Shown here piece after piece: positions 11,976-25,000 of a stretch of 64,000 nt of DNA. The DNA lies in contig NC_092677.1 in the NCBI RefSeq assembly GCF_964355755.1, positions 19,502,101 through 19,566,100 of the forward strand, read 5' to 3'. Origin of the DNA: Antedon mediterranea. Its lineage: Eukaryota > Echinodermata > Crinoidea > Comatulida > Antedonidae. How positions within the stretch are numbered: the first letter of the stretch is position 1; the number at the start of each line of letters is the position of its first letter. Under the pieces are notes generated by a model, which saw only the letters and a program-made list of their open reading frames with translations, did no database searches and was not told where the DNA came from. Made by a program: the position numbers and the translations under genes.

Positions 11976-12275
11976 CAGGCCTAGCAAACGAGGTGATGAT
12001 ATCGAGGCCTAGGCCTATGTACAATCTGTGTGTTGAGGCATTTATGTTCGGTGTATAAGACGTACCCTTAATTTAGAGGTCAAATTTGCGTGTCAAAAGT
12101 GCGACTTATACACCGAAATATACGGTACTAGAGGCCGGATGAAATTGATCATCTTTGATAGCCACTGCCTTTTTCAGAAGACGATCCGAAAATATGTTCT
12201 CCAAAGGCAATTGTGCAGATAAATTATAGACGATGAATTATTTTCGGTAGCGCTCCCGAACCATACTGTTAAAGA

Positions 12276-13504
12276 ATACGTTATAACACTCTCTATAACT
12301 GACCTATAGAAGAACGACATTATTGCAGAGTTTATACCAAAAGTCTACATAGGAAGTAGATTCTTCTCTGGGATTTTCTAGTAATGCGTGTTTTAATTCA
12401 GATCAGTTTTAGCGTAAAATGACAAAAATGACGGACCATCAAAAAACGCTGCATTGCTAAAAAAAAGTCCCTAATATTATATGTATAGAAAAATTTGACC
12501 ACTTTCCTATTCTTTTAAAAGCAACAAAATAATTAGGGGTTTTCTGGCGTGATCTTTTCATTTATGCATTCAAAAAAGTCCCATGACAGTTAGAAATACT
12601 ATAAACTGAGAACAATTTAAAAATGTGTTTTGAGGTCTCCTGGACATCGGTCTTTGTTACAATGGCCAACAATCCAGTCATGCAGGTTGGGATAACTGCT
12701 GTTTTGTCAAGTCAGACAGACAGTTTCTACACTCACGCTAAGGTCAAATTTTCTTTCGAAAGGTCGCCGATTTTTTTAAAAACCATGAAAATGGCTAAAT
12801 TTTTTGGTACTGTATATACATCAAATAAATATATAGATTGTTCTCTTGTATTGTTTTTATCTTTATTCATTCAAAATTTGTGATTAAAATAAAAATAAAA
12901 CATGACCGCATTAAAATATGTTAGGCCTATCTACTGCAGTCTCACCGGCCTGACGCGATACCAGTCGCCACGACCATAGCCTATAGGTGGCCTATTCAAC
13001 GGTTGACTATGCCACAGCCGAGTCATGTATGATCGGCGTCAGGCTTCTATCAATTATCAGCAATGCAGCCTACCTGGATAAAGTTTTTCATCACAAACAA
13101 TATAAAATAATAAATAGTTTCGTTTGTGTTTTATATGCTTCTTATTCACTCGCGAAAACATCGTAACACTCCACAAACGAACTACGACGTCGGCGGAATG
13201 TCCATGCAGCATGTTTGTTATGTTATTGCGCGATATTTTCATCTATACACATGCGCAGTTTGTTTGTTTGTAATTACAAGTTTTGTGAATAATATAAATT
13301 TTTTTTCCGCAAATTGACATCTCCAATCGCAATTTGCAAAAACGTGAATGGGTAGCGTGAGTATAGAGTTTTGAAATGATTACGATTTAAAAATATTTTG
13401 TATTTTTGAGTAATTTACAACTTGGTCCTCCGCCAGTCAAACATAACTCAGTAATTTTCACCTTGTTGCTTCTCAAAGAACGTCACTGTAGGGTTGTTTT
13501 AACT
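12276..13504. other. No gene recognised
   Basis: The stretch contains an 86-codon open frame at 12623-12883 with no recognisable motif and ordinary AT-rich composition; I do not call it a gene. The rest shows no repeats shared with other parts of the window. Confidence 0.4.
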
Positions 13505-13680
13505 AATCTTGCGGAATCCTTACGAACTTCAGAATGTAGCTTATTGAAAGTTGTTTATTGCGATTATGAGGCCAAACTACATAGCCTACATTCTGTCTAC
13601 GAAGCTAGCTCCTATGAAAAGTTGCAGCATTTTTTCCTTCTGTACTGTAGCTCAATAACAGTTTTATTTTGATATTAAAC
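13505..13680. repeat. Dispersed repeat related to 1058-1200
   Basis: Shared blocks in the same order include 'gaacttcagaa(a/t)gtag', 'attgaaa.ttgtttattg', 'tctacgaagct' and 'gaaaagttgc'. Family unknown, no ORF. Confidence 0.55.
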
Positions 13681-13864
13681 TTTATTGCTTTTTAATTGGT
13701 AGCAAAATTGGCTAAAAAAAATGTTTAACTTCTCGCCATTTTGGAGGAAAAAGAAAAAAAAAACAGTTGAATCAAGCATGACTTAGTAATGTGGGTGATT
13801 TTATTAGTTTTGTGAGGTGCAAACACATAATTAATATGTTAATTTGATACTATTCCTTCCCCAG

Positions 13865-14037
13865 CTTCAAAGTCCATCATTTGAGGAAAGAGCTTGTGGA
13901 TGTTCTAGTATTGCTAACTTAGTGATAGATAAGAATGCCCTACAGTTACTATTAGACCAAGGTGTAGTAAAAACCTTAGGCCCACTGCTGCTTGACAAGA
14001 ATAATGTAATAAGAGAAGGCTCTACAGGATGTCTGAG
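13865..14037 (+). CDS. HEATR3: HEATR3 exon (first visible)
   Basis: Acceptor ttccttccccag, donor gag|gtaaat. 173 nt, starts in phase 0 and ends with two bases of an Arg codon. Encodes LQSPSFEERACGCSSIANLV through EGSTGCL, an ARM repeat. The Met at 13844 in the same frame lies in the intron and is not the start. Confidence 0.93.
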
Positions 14038-17000
14038 GTAAATAAAGTTTTATATTTTTATTTCATTAATTGATGTACAGTACGGTAGATTTTGCTTGCC
14101 TTCCATTGTGAATTGTTTACCTTTCATTAGGTATCCCAATGAAAGCGTACCGAGGGGTATCACTTTTGAAATATTAAAAAAATTCGAATAAGTAGTATGA
14201 CTTTGATGGTAAATAAATTGTGTTCACTCTTAATTAATACTTTATTTGTTTTGTAATTTATATTGTTTGAAAGTACTTGTTTTAATCTATGTATAAGTGT
14301 GTTTACAATTAAAATTAATGAAGTAGTTGCCGAGAAAATGCGATTTTAAAACGGTTCTAAAATCCCGTCGAGCCGATTTCCGCGCGTTGAAAACCTCATC
14401 GGAAAATCCCCATCAGTTTTCAAAACACGATCGCACGATTACCATTGAAGCTAGCGGATTAATTTTGTTGTATGTTATCAGGCTTTAAATGAGCTTTAAT
14501 TTGTGTGAAAATCGTCTTCTATAAATAGGTTTTTCGTAACGAAAGATCAATTTTGGTGACAAAAAACCAATTTTGAATTTTATGGATTTTGGTATTAAAT
14601 TATAGCTAAATCTACATTGAAATCGATAAAACATAGATTACAAACGTATTGTGCATGGTAATTGTGCGAACTACATTTTAAAATGGTGCATGAGGCGTAA
14701 ATCCCGTTCAGAATTTCGAAGATTGAACCATTATAATCCGGTGAATATTGTAGTGAGTAAAATATTGTACTGTAAAGTACGCGCTAGTTTGTTGTGACGT
14801 TTTCCGTTTAATACATCAATGCACCCTATCAGCGAATGGTACGTTCCATATTTTGAACACGTTGTTTTAGTTTTCCTCGCTCGACTTCGGCCGGCTCGAC
14901 GCGAGATGTGTGACAGCAGCGATGTCGGAGATTGACATGTCCTATTCCGTCGTAGAATATCTGGTTTTACACATTAATTTAACAACTTAAAATTGATGTA
15001 CGGTAATGTGCGGAAGATTTATTATGCAAGTATACAATACAAATGCGTTAAGTTAAAATGTACCGAAGAAATTTATTAAGCTAATTTACCAACGTTACAT
15101 TTGACTCTGTATACGGCGGTCGAAAGTCATTAACTGCGACCGAAATACTTTAACGGGAGCGACTACTGATCGCGAGTAAGCCGTGACTTGGCCTAAACTT
15201 TAGCTCCGTATTTCAATTTAATAACGTAATAATACGAAAAGAAAACAATTTTTATAATGTTGTATATACTATTCAGGTAAACAATTAATTGTTTTAATTA
15301 ACATTGATTATTTTAAATGAGTTTATTTTGACCCATTGTGCGTTTGCCTTAAAAAGAGCATATCTTACTTAGCAGCCCAGCTTAGATTTGGTGTCATAAT
15401 CATACGGGCCTAAAATCTTGTTTTACGTATTCAAAAGTTATATATAATAGTATGCTGTTCAGTGTTGCGTAACGATGATTCCAACGCGTTATTAACAGTC
15501 CTTGTTATGGTATGTTGGTGAAATCCTATGATGACTCAAAATAACGGGTTATTAGCAGTCCGGTCATTGTTGTTACAACGCGTTGTAACAACGTAAAAAA
15601 TTATATTTATTAAAATAATCATGTATAATACTGTATCCTAGGCCTACCGTAAAATAAAAATATATATAGGCCTAGGCCTACACGGTAAAATAAAAATATA
15701 TAGGTCTAAGCATACTATTTACGATTCGATTCATGGTATTTTTTAGCCTGGTACGTCGGGCGACACGTGTCTAAATTTCTAATAGCCGACTTTCACCTGA
15801 AAAAAAATACGCATTTTTGATCCCTGGATGTAACATGATATTGACGCGAATACCGCACTACAGAGAGCTAGGCCATGAACGATTCGTTAAAAGTACACCG
15901 CCAGACAATCGGGTAGCTATTGTTTAGATTACATACTATAAACAATTAATAACAAAGAAAGCCTAGAAAGATAAGCTCCTCCTCTCGTTAAAATTGTTAA
16001 ATAATTTTGCTTTGACTGAGCCATTTTGTGACGGTTTCAACTCTTATCCATAACATTTCATTAATTAAACAATCAAATATAGATTTGCACTTTAGACAAT
16101 ATTTTTTTAAATAATTTACTGTATCAGTTCAGACTGTGAAGAACATGGATTTCGAAAGGTACACTTTATTTAACGCCAGGAATTCTTCTCACGGAAAAAA
16201 ATGTGCTGATTGCAATCTGCATAAGCAACCAAAGATCCTGTATCTTTCTGGGATTCTGCCTTTTCCCCAGATTTATTGTTATTTGTATATGACATAAAAC
16301 CTCAGTACTGTGGAATAATGCTACTCTATATAGGCCTACTGTCATTCAACACTATCGTCCGTTAGCTCTGCGTTTAACGGACACAAACACTCAGTAACCT
16401 GTGGAATAATGCTATACTCTGTATGCTGTCATTCAATATTATATAACACCTATATAAATTCCTGTCATTTGATTGGACGAATGTGGGTCACATGGCGTGC
16501 AATAGTACGCACTATTCAACGATCGTTAAATAGTACTTTTTGAAACATTTTTGTGTACGAAAAAAAAAATGTCTCGCGGATGAAAAAAAATCTAGTACAC
16601 AAATTATCCTATGATATGGCTATGTACTGTGAAATACAACAGCGCCACCTGTCGTCTGGTCTCAGTTTCATTTGTAAACACCACCGCGAGATATGCAACA
16701 GCAGCAGATATTTGTGTACGATTTGGACATTATGTACTAATTTCATTCAAAGAGGCATTTAAATTAGCTTTAGATCGTTTTTAGGATTTTGATTAATTAA
16801 TGGGCACATCCCTACAAGACGTGGAATTGTTGGAAAAACCATAATTAGCTTAGATAAGTTCCAATTGTCTGTCGAAGTTTTGCCTTTCAGCCAAGCTAGT
16901 ACTAGGCTACTAGGTCTAGCCTAGGCCATGCTAGTATTAGGCTAGGCCTAGCCTAGGCGTTTTAGCCTTGCTAGGCCTAGGATTGTTTGGTCGTTTGTTG

Positions 17001-20000
17001 ACATAATTAACACAAAAGTAGGTGTGTTTACGAAATCCATATAAATATAACATTTAATATAACATTATTAAAAACCAAATGTTACTGTTTTTAATCAAAT
17101 GTGTGTGAATGAAATGTAGTAAGCTTTGGCTAGGGCTACCTTTTATTTGATTCAAATAACTAGAATTTATTTAGATGTTATATAAAACAAATAATGAATG
17201 TTTTGTATTCGTGTAATGGTACAAATAATGGCACTTGGTGAATGATGAAAGGTTATATCAACTCGGCTTTGCCTCGTTGATATAACCTTTCATCATTCAC
17301 CTCGTGCCATTATTTGTACCATTGCACTCATAAACATTCATTATTTGTATACTATCGTCCGTTAGATCAGCGTTTAACGGACACAAAAACTCAGTAGATT
17401 GTGGAATGATGCTACTCTACTGTAATTCAATACTATCGTCCGTTAGAGAGAGAAAGGGGTCGGTGTCCGTCCGTGTTTTGAATTCTTACAAAAAAGCTTC
17501 AGAAATCATATAACTATAACTATAATTTATATTCTACTACATAACCTATTTATTATTTATATGGATCGTAAATACACGTAATATTTATATGAAATACAAA
17601 AAGATACAGATGTATTGTAGACAGTCCTACTACTCTACTACGCAATCTGATGAATAATAGGGGAAATCCCCAAAAACATGTTGCGGGTAGAATTTTTTTT
17701 TTTTTTTAAATTCCACCCTCAACCAGAAACAAAGCTATTTTTTAATTTTGGCCTATTCGAGGCCTGTGCGTGTTGTACATCGCTTCACGGTGCTAAAAAA
17801 ACCATGTGCTTTCTAATAACGTGACGTCATATCGCCCAAAGTTTCCTCCTCTGTTTTTGGACACACTTCTACTCGCGCGGCAGCTACAGTCAGTAAATGT
17901 TTTAGCTCTAGATAAACGGCGACCGGTTTCTATATTGTTTGGTCCATACCATCGTCCATAAAGGCTATACATGCTGATACTATCGATACGACAGTCGGGG
18001 TTTTATCCGTGTTTACAATTTCGCCATTTTTTTTTTTCAATCAGGTGTACGGGGTAAAAAATAAAAAAGGAATTAACGTCAAGAATGCTAAACAAAAAAT
18101 TAGTATATTATAGGAATGTTCTATAAGTTGAAAATGTTCAACAAAAATTGTGGAATTGTAGATGCTGATAATTTAATGTTGGGTAAGGTTGTTTTAACAG
18201 CATTTTTTTTGCCGTTGAAATGACGGTTTACCAGTCCAGTAAAGATAAGTCAAAATTAGGGTGAACCTAGAACAAATTGCAACAGAATTTTTTTTTGTTT
18301 TGTCTGGTAAATATGGTTCAAATGAATATCATATCCAAAGTTTACCAAAATCGGACATCGGGAAGTGGGTTAATTAGCATAAATTCAAAATGGCCGCCAT
18401 TTGCTATTTTGAAGCCTCATATCTCTCTAACGGTTGGATTTAGACCACCTAAGTGCATTACGAGTAGATATAAATGTGATATTAAACATTCTAATTAGCA
18501 TATTTAAATTTCCATATGACGTACTTATGACGTCATATGGTAGTTGTGACGTCATATATTATGTTATAACTGTTTAAATGACATTGTACTATTCGAACAA
18601 TTTAGGGACTGCAAGAAAACATGTTTCTTGACATTCTCCTTGTTAAAATGAACATTATTTCCAAAGTTTACCAAAATCAGACGTCAGGAAGTGGGTTAAT
18701 TAGCATACATTCAAAATGGCCGCTATTTATCATACCATTTTGAAGCTCCATATCTCCTTAACGCTTGGTTTTAGACCACCTAAGTGCATTGAGAGTAGAT
18801 ATAAATGTGATATTAAACTTTATAATTAGCATATTTAAATTGCCATATAACGTACCTATGATGTCATAAGACATATGACGTCATGTATTTTGTCACAATA
18901 ATGCTCAATTGGCATTATTCTAAGGGGAAAACCGAAAGGAAAAAATGTTTTTAATCTCATGAAAATAGTAGAACATTTACCACATCCAGGTTAAGATCAT
19001 GGGTATCAGAAGTTATTCGGCCACCCTTCACAACATGCAATAGAACATTCCAGTTAATTTTCTGCAACTGCAACTTTTTATAACTGCGTATACTGTATAT
19101 CTCATATATCTCATATTTAAAGAAATAGGATTCTTAATTAAGTAATGAGTCTGGGATTTAATAATTCGACCCCATCTTAAATATGGAGTTGGATCACAGT
19201 AAGTTTCCAATCCAAAGTACATACATAGAAAATGTAATGTTGGCGCCGTCAAAATACTTCCACCATACATGTAGGCACAGCAAGTCTACTTCATTGGCTT
19301 TTCTGATGTCTTTTTAAATTTTGGACCAAACACTTTTTGCTTAGAATAGAATGCATCCCCCTGTTTCTTTGCAAGTGCAGAGCATTACAAAGATGTTGCA
19401 AATTTGCTCCTTAAGATGTTTTCTTTAAGTACCAATTATTCCACTATTTTTTGCTTCTTCTGTCTTAAAACGCAATCGCTTTTTTTAATTATGGCAAAGT
19501 AAGATATTTAATAGATCCCCATCTGCATTCAAAGTTTCTATTCCATTTTTCTGACATTTTTTGTCAAGGAAGTTGAATACTGTCTTGTCGAAAAATAAAA
19601 TACTGTAATTAGTAGTGGCAAGTTTGAAAATTACTGTATTACCTTAACAACCCCTTTTTGGATTCCGTTGATGTGTATCTTTTAACTGATGGTTCTTCAT
19701 CCTAGTTAACACTAGGATGAAGTTTCCTTGTTATATGCTCATTGAATCTTGGAAACAGCATTCAAAAGATAAACATTATATAAAACATCATAAAAAGTTG
19801 TTATCTCATAAATGATCGACACCAAACAGATGCAATAAAATAGCAAATTTGAAAGAGCAGAATGGAGATGCTGACTATACAGAAAACTACAGTATGACAT
19901 TTATCATTTTCATTTCAATTGAGATGAGTTTGTGGGAATATGATGGGTTTGAATAGCCTGACCCACAATCAATCGCCTCATTACAATATTTTTTTTATTC

Positions 20001-22023
20001 CTTTACCAATTTAAAGAGATAAAGTTCTAAAAGATGTAGTTTTAGAAAACACAAAACAAGATGTGCGCTTGAGTACAAATCAGTTTCGGAAATACAGTTG
20101 ATGATCACCTTTCATACGGTTCTGTAGAATATCTATTTTCATAAGATTTTGTAAATGGAAACTTAATGATAAATTTCAATGGTTTTTACATATATCTACT
20201 CGTAATGCACATAGGCTGTCTAAACCCAACCGCTAAGGAGATACAGGGCTTCAAAATGGTATTTTGAATTTATGCTAATTGACCCTCTTGAAGTCTGATT
20301 TTGGTGAACTTAGGATATCATGTTCATTTCAACAGGAAATTGTTAGAAAATTGTTTTACTGCAGTTTCTACATTTTTTAGCATGGGATAATGCCATTTAA
20401 GCAGTTATATAATATATGACGTCACAACTACATTATGACGTCATATTTACGTCATATGGTAATTTAAATGTGCTAATTGGGAAGTTTAATGTCACATTTA
20501 TATCTACTCGCAATGCACTTTGGTGGTCTAAAACCACCATTACGGAGATATAGGGCTTCAAAATGATATAGTAAATAGCGGCCATTTTTAATTTATGCTA
20601 ATTAACACACTTCCTGACGTCCGATTTTGGTAAACTTTGGAAATTATGTTCATTTCAACAAGGAGAATGTTAGGAAACTTGTTTTTCTGCAGTTTCTAAA
20701 TTTTTCGCATAGTATAATGTCATTTAAGCATTTATAACATAATTTATGACGTCACAACTACCATATGACGTCATAGGTACGTCCTATGGAAATTTAAATA
20801 TGCCAGTTAGAATGTTTAATATCACATTTATATCTACTCGTAAAGTATATAGGTGGTCCAAATCCAACCGTTAAGGAGATATGGGGCTTTAAAATACCGT
20901 ATATTTCGGTGTATAAGTCGCACCTGTGTATAAGACGCACCCCCAACTGAGAGTAAAATATCGGTATTTTTTATATCGTCGATGTATAAGACGCACCTTA
21001 TATTTCATCAAAACAATGTTTTTTTAAATTGTAATCAATATTATTGTAATAATATATTTTGTTATATGAGTCTTTTCACAGTAAACCAACAGTAAACCAA
21101 CACCAAACCTTACATTTTTCAAAAAAACTAAATGTATATATTTATTGTTCAAACTTAGGGTATTATTAGGTAATTTAATTTAGCTTTATAAAACAAAAGT
21201 CAAAAGATAACTTTTGAGTGTGTTCAATATAAAAAATGTGGTTGTTTGTAACATGGTGGAACATATCACGGGTGTAACATTGACATACACAGATGCAAGA
21301 AACAGATATAAAACTACAGAGGTTAGTCAATTTATTCAACTATTTTATTAAACTTCATGAACTTAGAAAGTTTAACACTAAAAATTATGAATGCTATTCT
21401 TTTTTTTTTCAAGAATCATGAAATAAACACTTTCAGAATCCATTCTTACAAATCGAAACATATGAATTTTTATATAACATGGAATTTTTAATCAAAATTG
21501 TTTACTAAGTTTTTATATAATTGATTTCATCCAATCACACCACTATCTATTTAATTAAAAGCATACCATTAATTTTATTTTAACAAAAATCTTCTTTAAT
21601 GATGCCCACGTATTTACCATTTTAGTATAACGGACGAACATTGACATACATTTTTTAGTATTTTAGTAATTACTTTTATATTTAGAGCTGTGATAATATG
21701 AAACAAACAAAAAAGCTAATAATACATAAACAATGAATGATTATGAGTTAAGTTGGAAGATAAAGTTTAATAAAGTCAAGTTAAATAAGACAGTCAGGTA
21801 AGAACAAATGAAAATACTCTCAAACCTATTTATTTATCAAAAACTATTGAAAATAAATATTTGTAGTTTTTATTATATTGTGTCATGCACTGATTTTTGT
21901 TTAAATAGAAAAATGATAGGCCTACCTCATTATCTTTCAATATTAAACAAAAATAACTACACAGTACACCCTACTTACATTTGTGTTTAACACAGCTATC
22001 TATTTAGTTATGACCCACTACAT

Positions 22024-22060
<37 letters not shown>

Positions 22061-25000
22061 CTCCCTCTTAATTCCCCCCCCCCCTCCGTCCCCATTCATC
22101 ACTGACCCAGGGGATATGACACATGAATAGTGTATTTTAATCCCTTCCCATCGCGCGCGGCTCCGCCCCTTCCCCCTCCTCCATTTAAACTCATACATTT
22201 TAACAATAGGTTTGATATTAATTTTTTAGTTATTAAATCACTAAACGTACTGTATTAAATAAATGGGTTTCCCCGTGATTTGACGTCATCACCAAGACTG
22301 TTCATTGGTTGATGATGACGTCATTCCAGCACATTGGCTCACCGGGGTATGCATTATAACGTTTTACCGAGCGCCGTTAGAGGGGATTAATTTGGCTTTA
22401 TTTTCATAAATTTAGCATAAAAATTTAATTAATGTTAAAAGATGTGTTGTTTATAATATAATTAATTAATATCCATCAAAGATATGCATAAATATCTGTT
22501 AAACTACGTGTTATTTAACTTATTTACACACCCTTTTATGGCTAATAGTCAGTGTGTGTCAATGTTCGTCCGTGAATGAACTCTCTACTTTTTTGAATCT
22601 AGAGATTGTTTACGTTGTCAACATGTCGTCATATTGTAGTCGTTTCGTCCCTGAACGTTGTTTGTTAATTTAAACTTTAATTTAAACAAAATAAAATAAT
22701 AGTAAACCTGAAATCATTATTAATATGGAAAAATATACTCACGGACGTAACAATGTCACGGGCGTAACTTCCTTGACATTCACAGTGATTTTGCGGTAAG
22801 CTTTCGCTTGCCTGATTTTCCAGCCTTTAATAAGGTGAGAGCGGGAGAAAATGTCATCGCCTGCAAGACTCGCTTATCGCCTGATTACCGATCTGGTGTG
22901 ATGTTGGCTTTTCACGGGCGTAACATCAATTTTGACATACGAAGTTAACTTTATCTAATAAAGTTATTTAATAATAAAACAACTTGTTGTGGAATAGTTT
23001 AGATTATTTACCGAATATAATTCTTGTTAGCCAATTATTTTGTCGCATTTTTGTATTACTTTTTATTTACTTTGTAGCAATAGTGGTTGTGTGAAATTGG
23101 GCTATTTTTTGACATACGACAGTTACGTCCGTTAATGCCATCTTTCAGTAACTTTTTTTCATTGTTAAATATGTTCGATTTTTTTGGTCTTTTCACATGA
23201 TTTATTTTCGATATTATTGTTGAATTATAATCATGAACAAACATTGTGGGTTTGGAGTAAAAATAAATATATGCCTTGTCCAGTTATAAGTATAAATCAA
23301 TGTAAGGTTTTTCACAGTGAGAAAGTGACCAGTACTAGTTTGTATTCAAGTAACACAATGGGAAAAAAAGTCCTATGGTGTTTATATTGTTTATTTTATA
23401 TATACATAAATGCCATAATAATAATTAAAAAAAAAAAAATATTCTATCATCATATTTTTTTAGTGTATTCAGTATATAAAAAATACACCTTTATGTGTTG
23501 GTTTACCGTGAAAGGACTCATATCTACAACGGCGTCCTTTATTTAGGTTTTTTCTTACCTAGGCTCGGCCGCGCCCAGCCTCAACAAGTTCTTTCTAACT
23601 TGTTATTCATGAGTTTCGCTGCAACATCGAGTGCATGACCGTGTGTGTAACACGCACGTGTGTGGGCTAGCCTCGCTCGATCATTTCGAGAGGGCGCACG
23701 TTTTCACGGACAATCATATTCGATTAGTATCTATGTATCCGAGAAGTGTGTACGCTAGGTCCATGCTATAATCACCTGGAGAATATACTAGTCGAATACC
23801 GTACACCATGTGCCACCAAAAGAAGGGCTTGCGCTTGGGGTACGGCGATCGTGCGTATAACTACTGTATAAATAAATACTATTCCAATCGTACGACGTAA
23901 ACGTTTACAAATGAAATTTTATCGGAGCGCCATAATGAACAAATCTTTTCATCATATTTAGTATAACATCATGCTAAAATGACTTGAAAACTAGGCCTAG
24001 GCAGAAGCAGGTTGCCGTTACGTTAGTTAGTTACTGTAGCTAGGCCTAGCAAACGAGGTGACGATAGCCTAGGCCTATGTACAATCTGTGTGGTGAGGCA
24101 TTTATGTTCGGTGTATAAGACGCACCCTTAATTTAGAGGTCAAATTTGCGTGTCAAAAGTGCGACTTATACACCGAAATATACGGTAGCAAATGGCGGCC
24201 ATTTTGAATTTATGCTAATTAACCCACTTCCCGATGTACGATTTTGGTAAACTTTGGATATGATGTTCATGTTCACCATATCAACCAAATAAAACAAAAA
24301 AAAATTCTGTTGCAATTTGTTCTAGGTTCAACCTTATTTTTACTGGACTACAACATCATCTGCAGTTTCAAGGCCCTTTCTACAGCAATTGCCGTCGATC
24401 TTCATATTATTATTAGATATTATTGTATTGAACTCTGTAATGTGTGGTGTGATATTGTCAGTACAAGGGTCCGTTAAATGAGCGTTTAACGAATATAAAA
24501 ACGATCTGTTAGGTCGGCGTTTAACGGACGAAAACAACGGATGTTGTTCTTCCGTTGTACGCGTTAGATAGTAAATTCAATTTCATTGTACAGTATTAAC
24601 CATGATACGCTCTGCTGAGTACAGACCGCCCAACTCATTAACGTTTTGCATATTATTAACGCATTTAAAAGTCTATTAAGGAGTAAAAACATTTAGGCAC
24701 GCTCCCTTATAGTAATGTATTTCTTGCTTTGGTTCCTAATTTGTCTTTCTTACGAAAAATGGGGAGAGAAATACTGTTTTTAAGTGGCCATTCTGAAAAG
24801 TCGTACTACTGTACCTCCATATTACTAACGAACACTATACTTAGCGGGTACAAAATTCATTGTTTGATTACCTTCCGTTAGTAGGACTAATTATAAGGTT
24901 AATTATTACTGACTGAATAATACGTCCATGTTTGAAGATTATCCAGGCCTGTCATACTGTACATCAAGCTACCTGTAGGCCATATCAGGTCTAGCGGTTC

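Larger units (their letters stand above)
7752..12125. mobile_element. TA-flanked DNA element, copy 1 (ccgtatatttcggtgtataa termini)
   Basis: Inverted termini ccgtatatttcggtgtataa at 7752 and the reverse complement ending at 12125 are flanked by TA on each side (7750-7751 and 12126-12127). Removing the element and one TA restores the interrupted LINE reading frame. Both ends also carry 'gtataagacg(c/t)accc' as a second inverted unit. Inner sequence shared with copy 2 (20897-24185) includes tctacaacgg, a gaacatcgag-like stretch and 'gtgtgggctagcctcgctcg'. No transposase ORF is seen. A TA duplication fits the Tc1/mariner/pogo group. This copy carries two further insertions, 7811-9838 and about 10487-11975. 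Confidence 0.85.
7505..12275 (-). mobile_element. 3' end of a minus-strand L2/CR1-like LINE, split by a TA-flanked element
   Basis: Reading the minus strand across 12275-12126 and then 7751-7505, with the 7752-12125 insert removed, gives the typical C-terminal tail of a non-LTR reverse transcriptase protein. It contains SAQLPLENIFSDRLLKKAV, HPASSRFQSMRSGRRF and the final NSFFPGAIRALNIM before a stop. It is followed by a short 3' UTR with aataaatgatacttgact repeats, the kind of microsatellite tail seen in L2/CR1-like LINEs. The fragment is 5' truncated and has a frameshift near 12240. The coding continuity across the insertion site supports both the LINE call and the TA target duplication. Confidence 0.75.
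18233..24349. mobile_element. Non-autonomous long-TIR element, relative of 1508-5448, with nested insertions
   Basis: The termini agtccagtaaa (18233 on) and the inverted copy ending at 24349 continue inward through gaacctagaacaaattgcaa. Compared with the 1508-5448 element, agtccagt, 'aacaaattgcaa.ag' and taccaaaatcgg occur in the same order, so the two belong to one group. Each arm has tandem units of about 350 bp with 'taccaaaatc', 'aatggccgc', 'tagatataaatgtgatatta' and TGACGTCA (left 18300-18900; right 20190-20894). No ORF. The right arm is interrupted by the TA-flanked element at 20897-24185. Flanks (ttacc/acaac) do not give a clean target duplication. Confidence 0.8.

Noticed and set aside
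12623-12883. 86-codon plus-strand ORF in the HEATR3 upstream region
   Set aside because: Ends in AT-rich low-complexity residues and shows no recognisable motif. It does not fit the missing HEATR3 first exon.
1-13864. Search for the first coding exon of HEATR3
   Set aside because: No Met-Gly-Lys-rich start followed by a donor was found in any frame, so the exon is probably before the window.
22004-22198. 64-codon minus-strand ORF with a poly-Phe run
   Set aside because: Produced by the A-run at 22027-22056 and neighbouring C-rich tracts.
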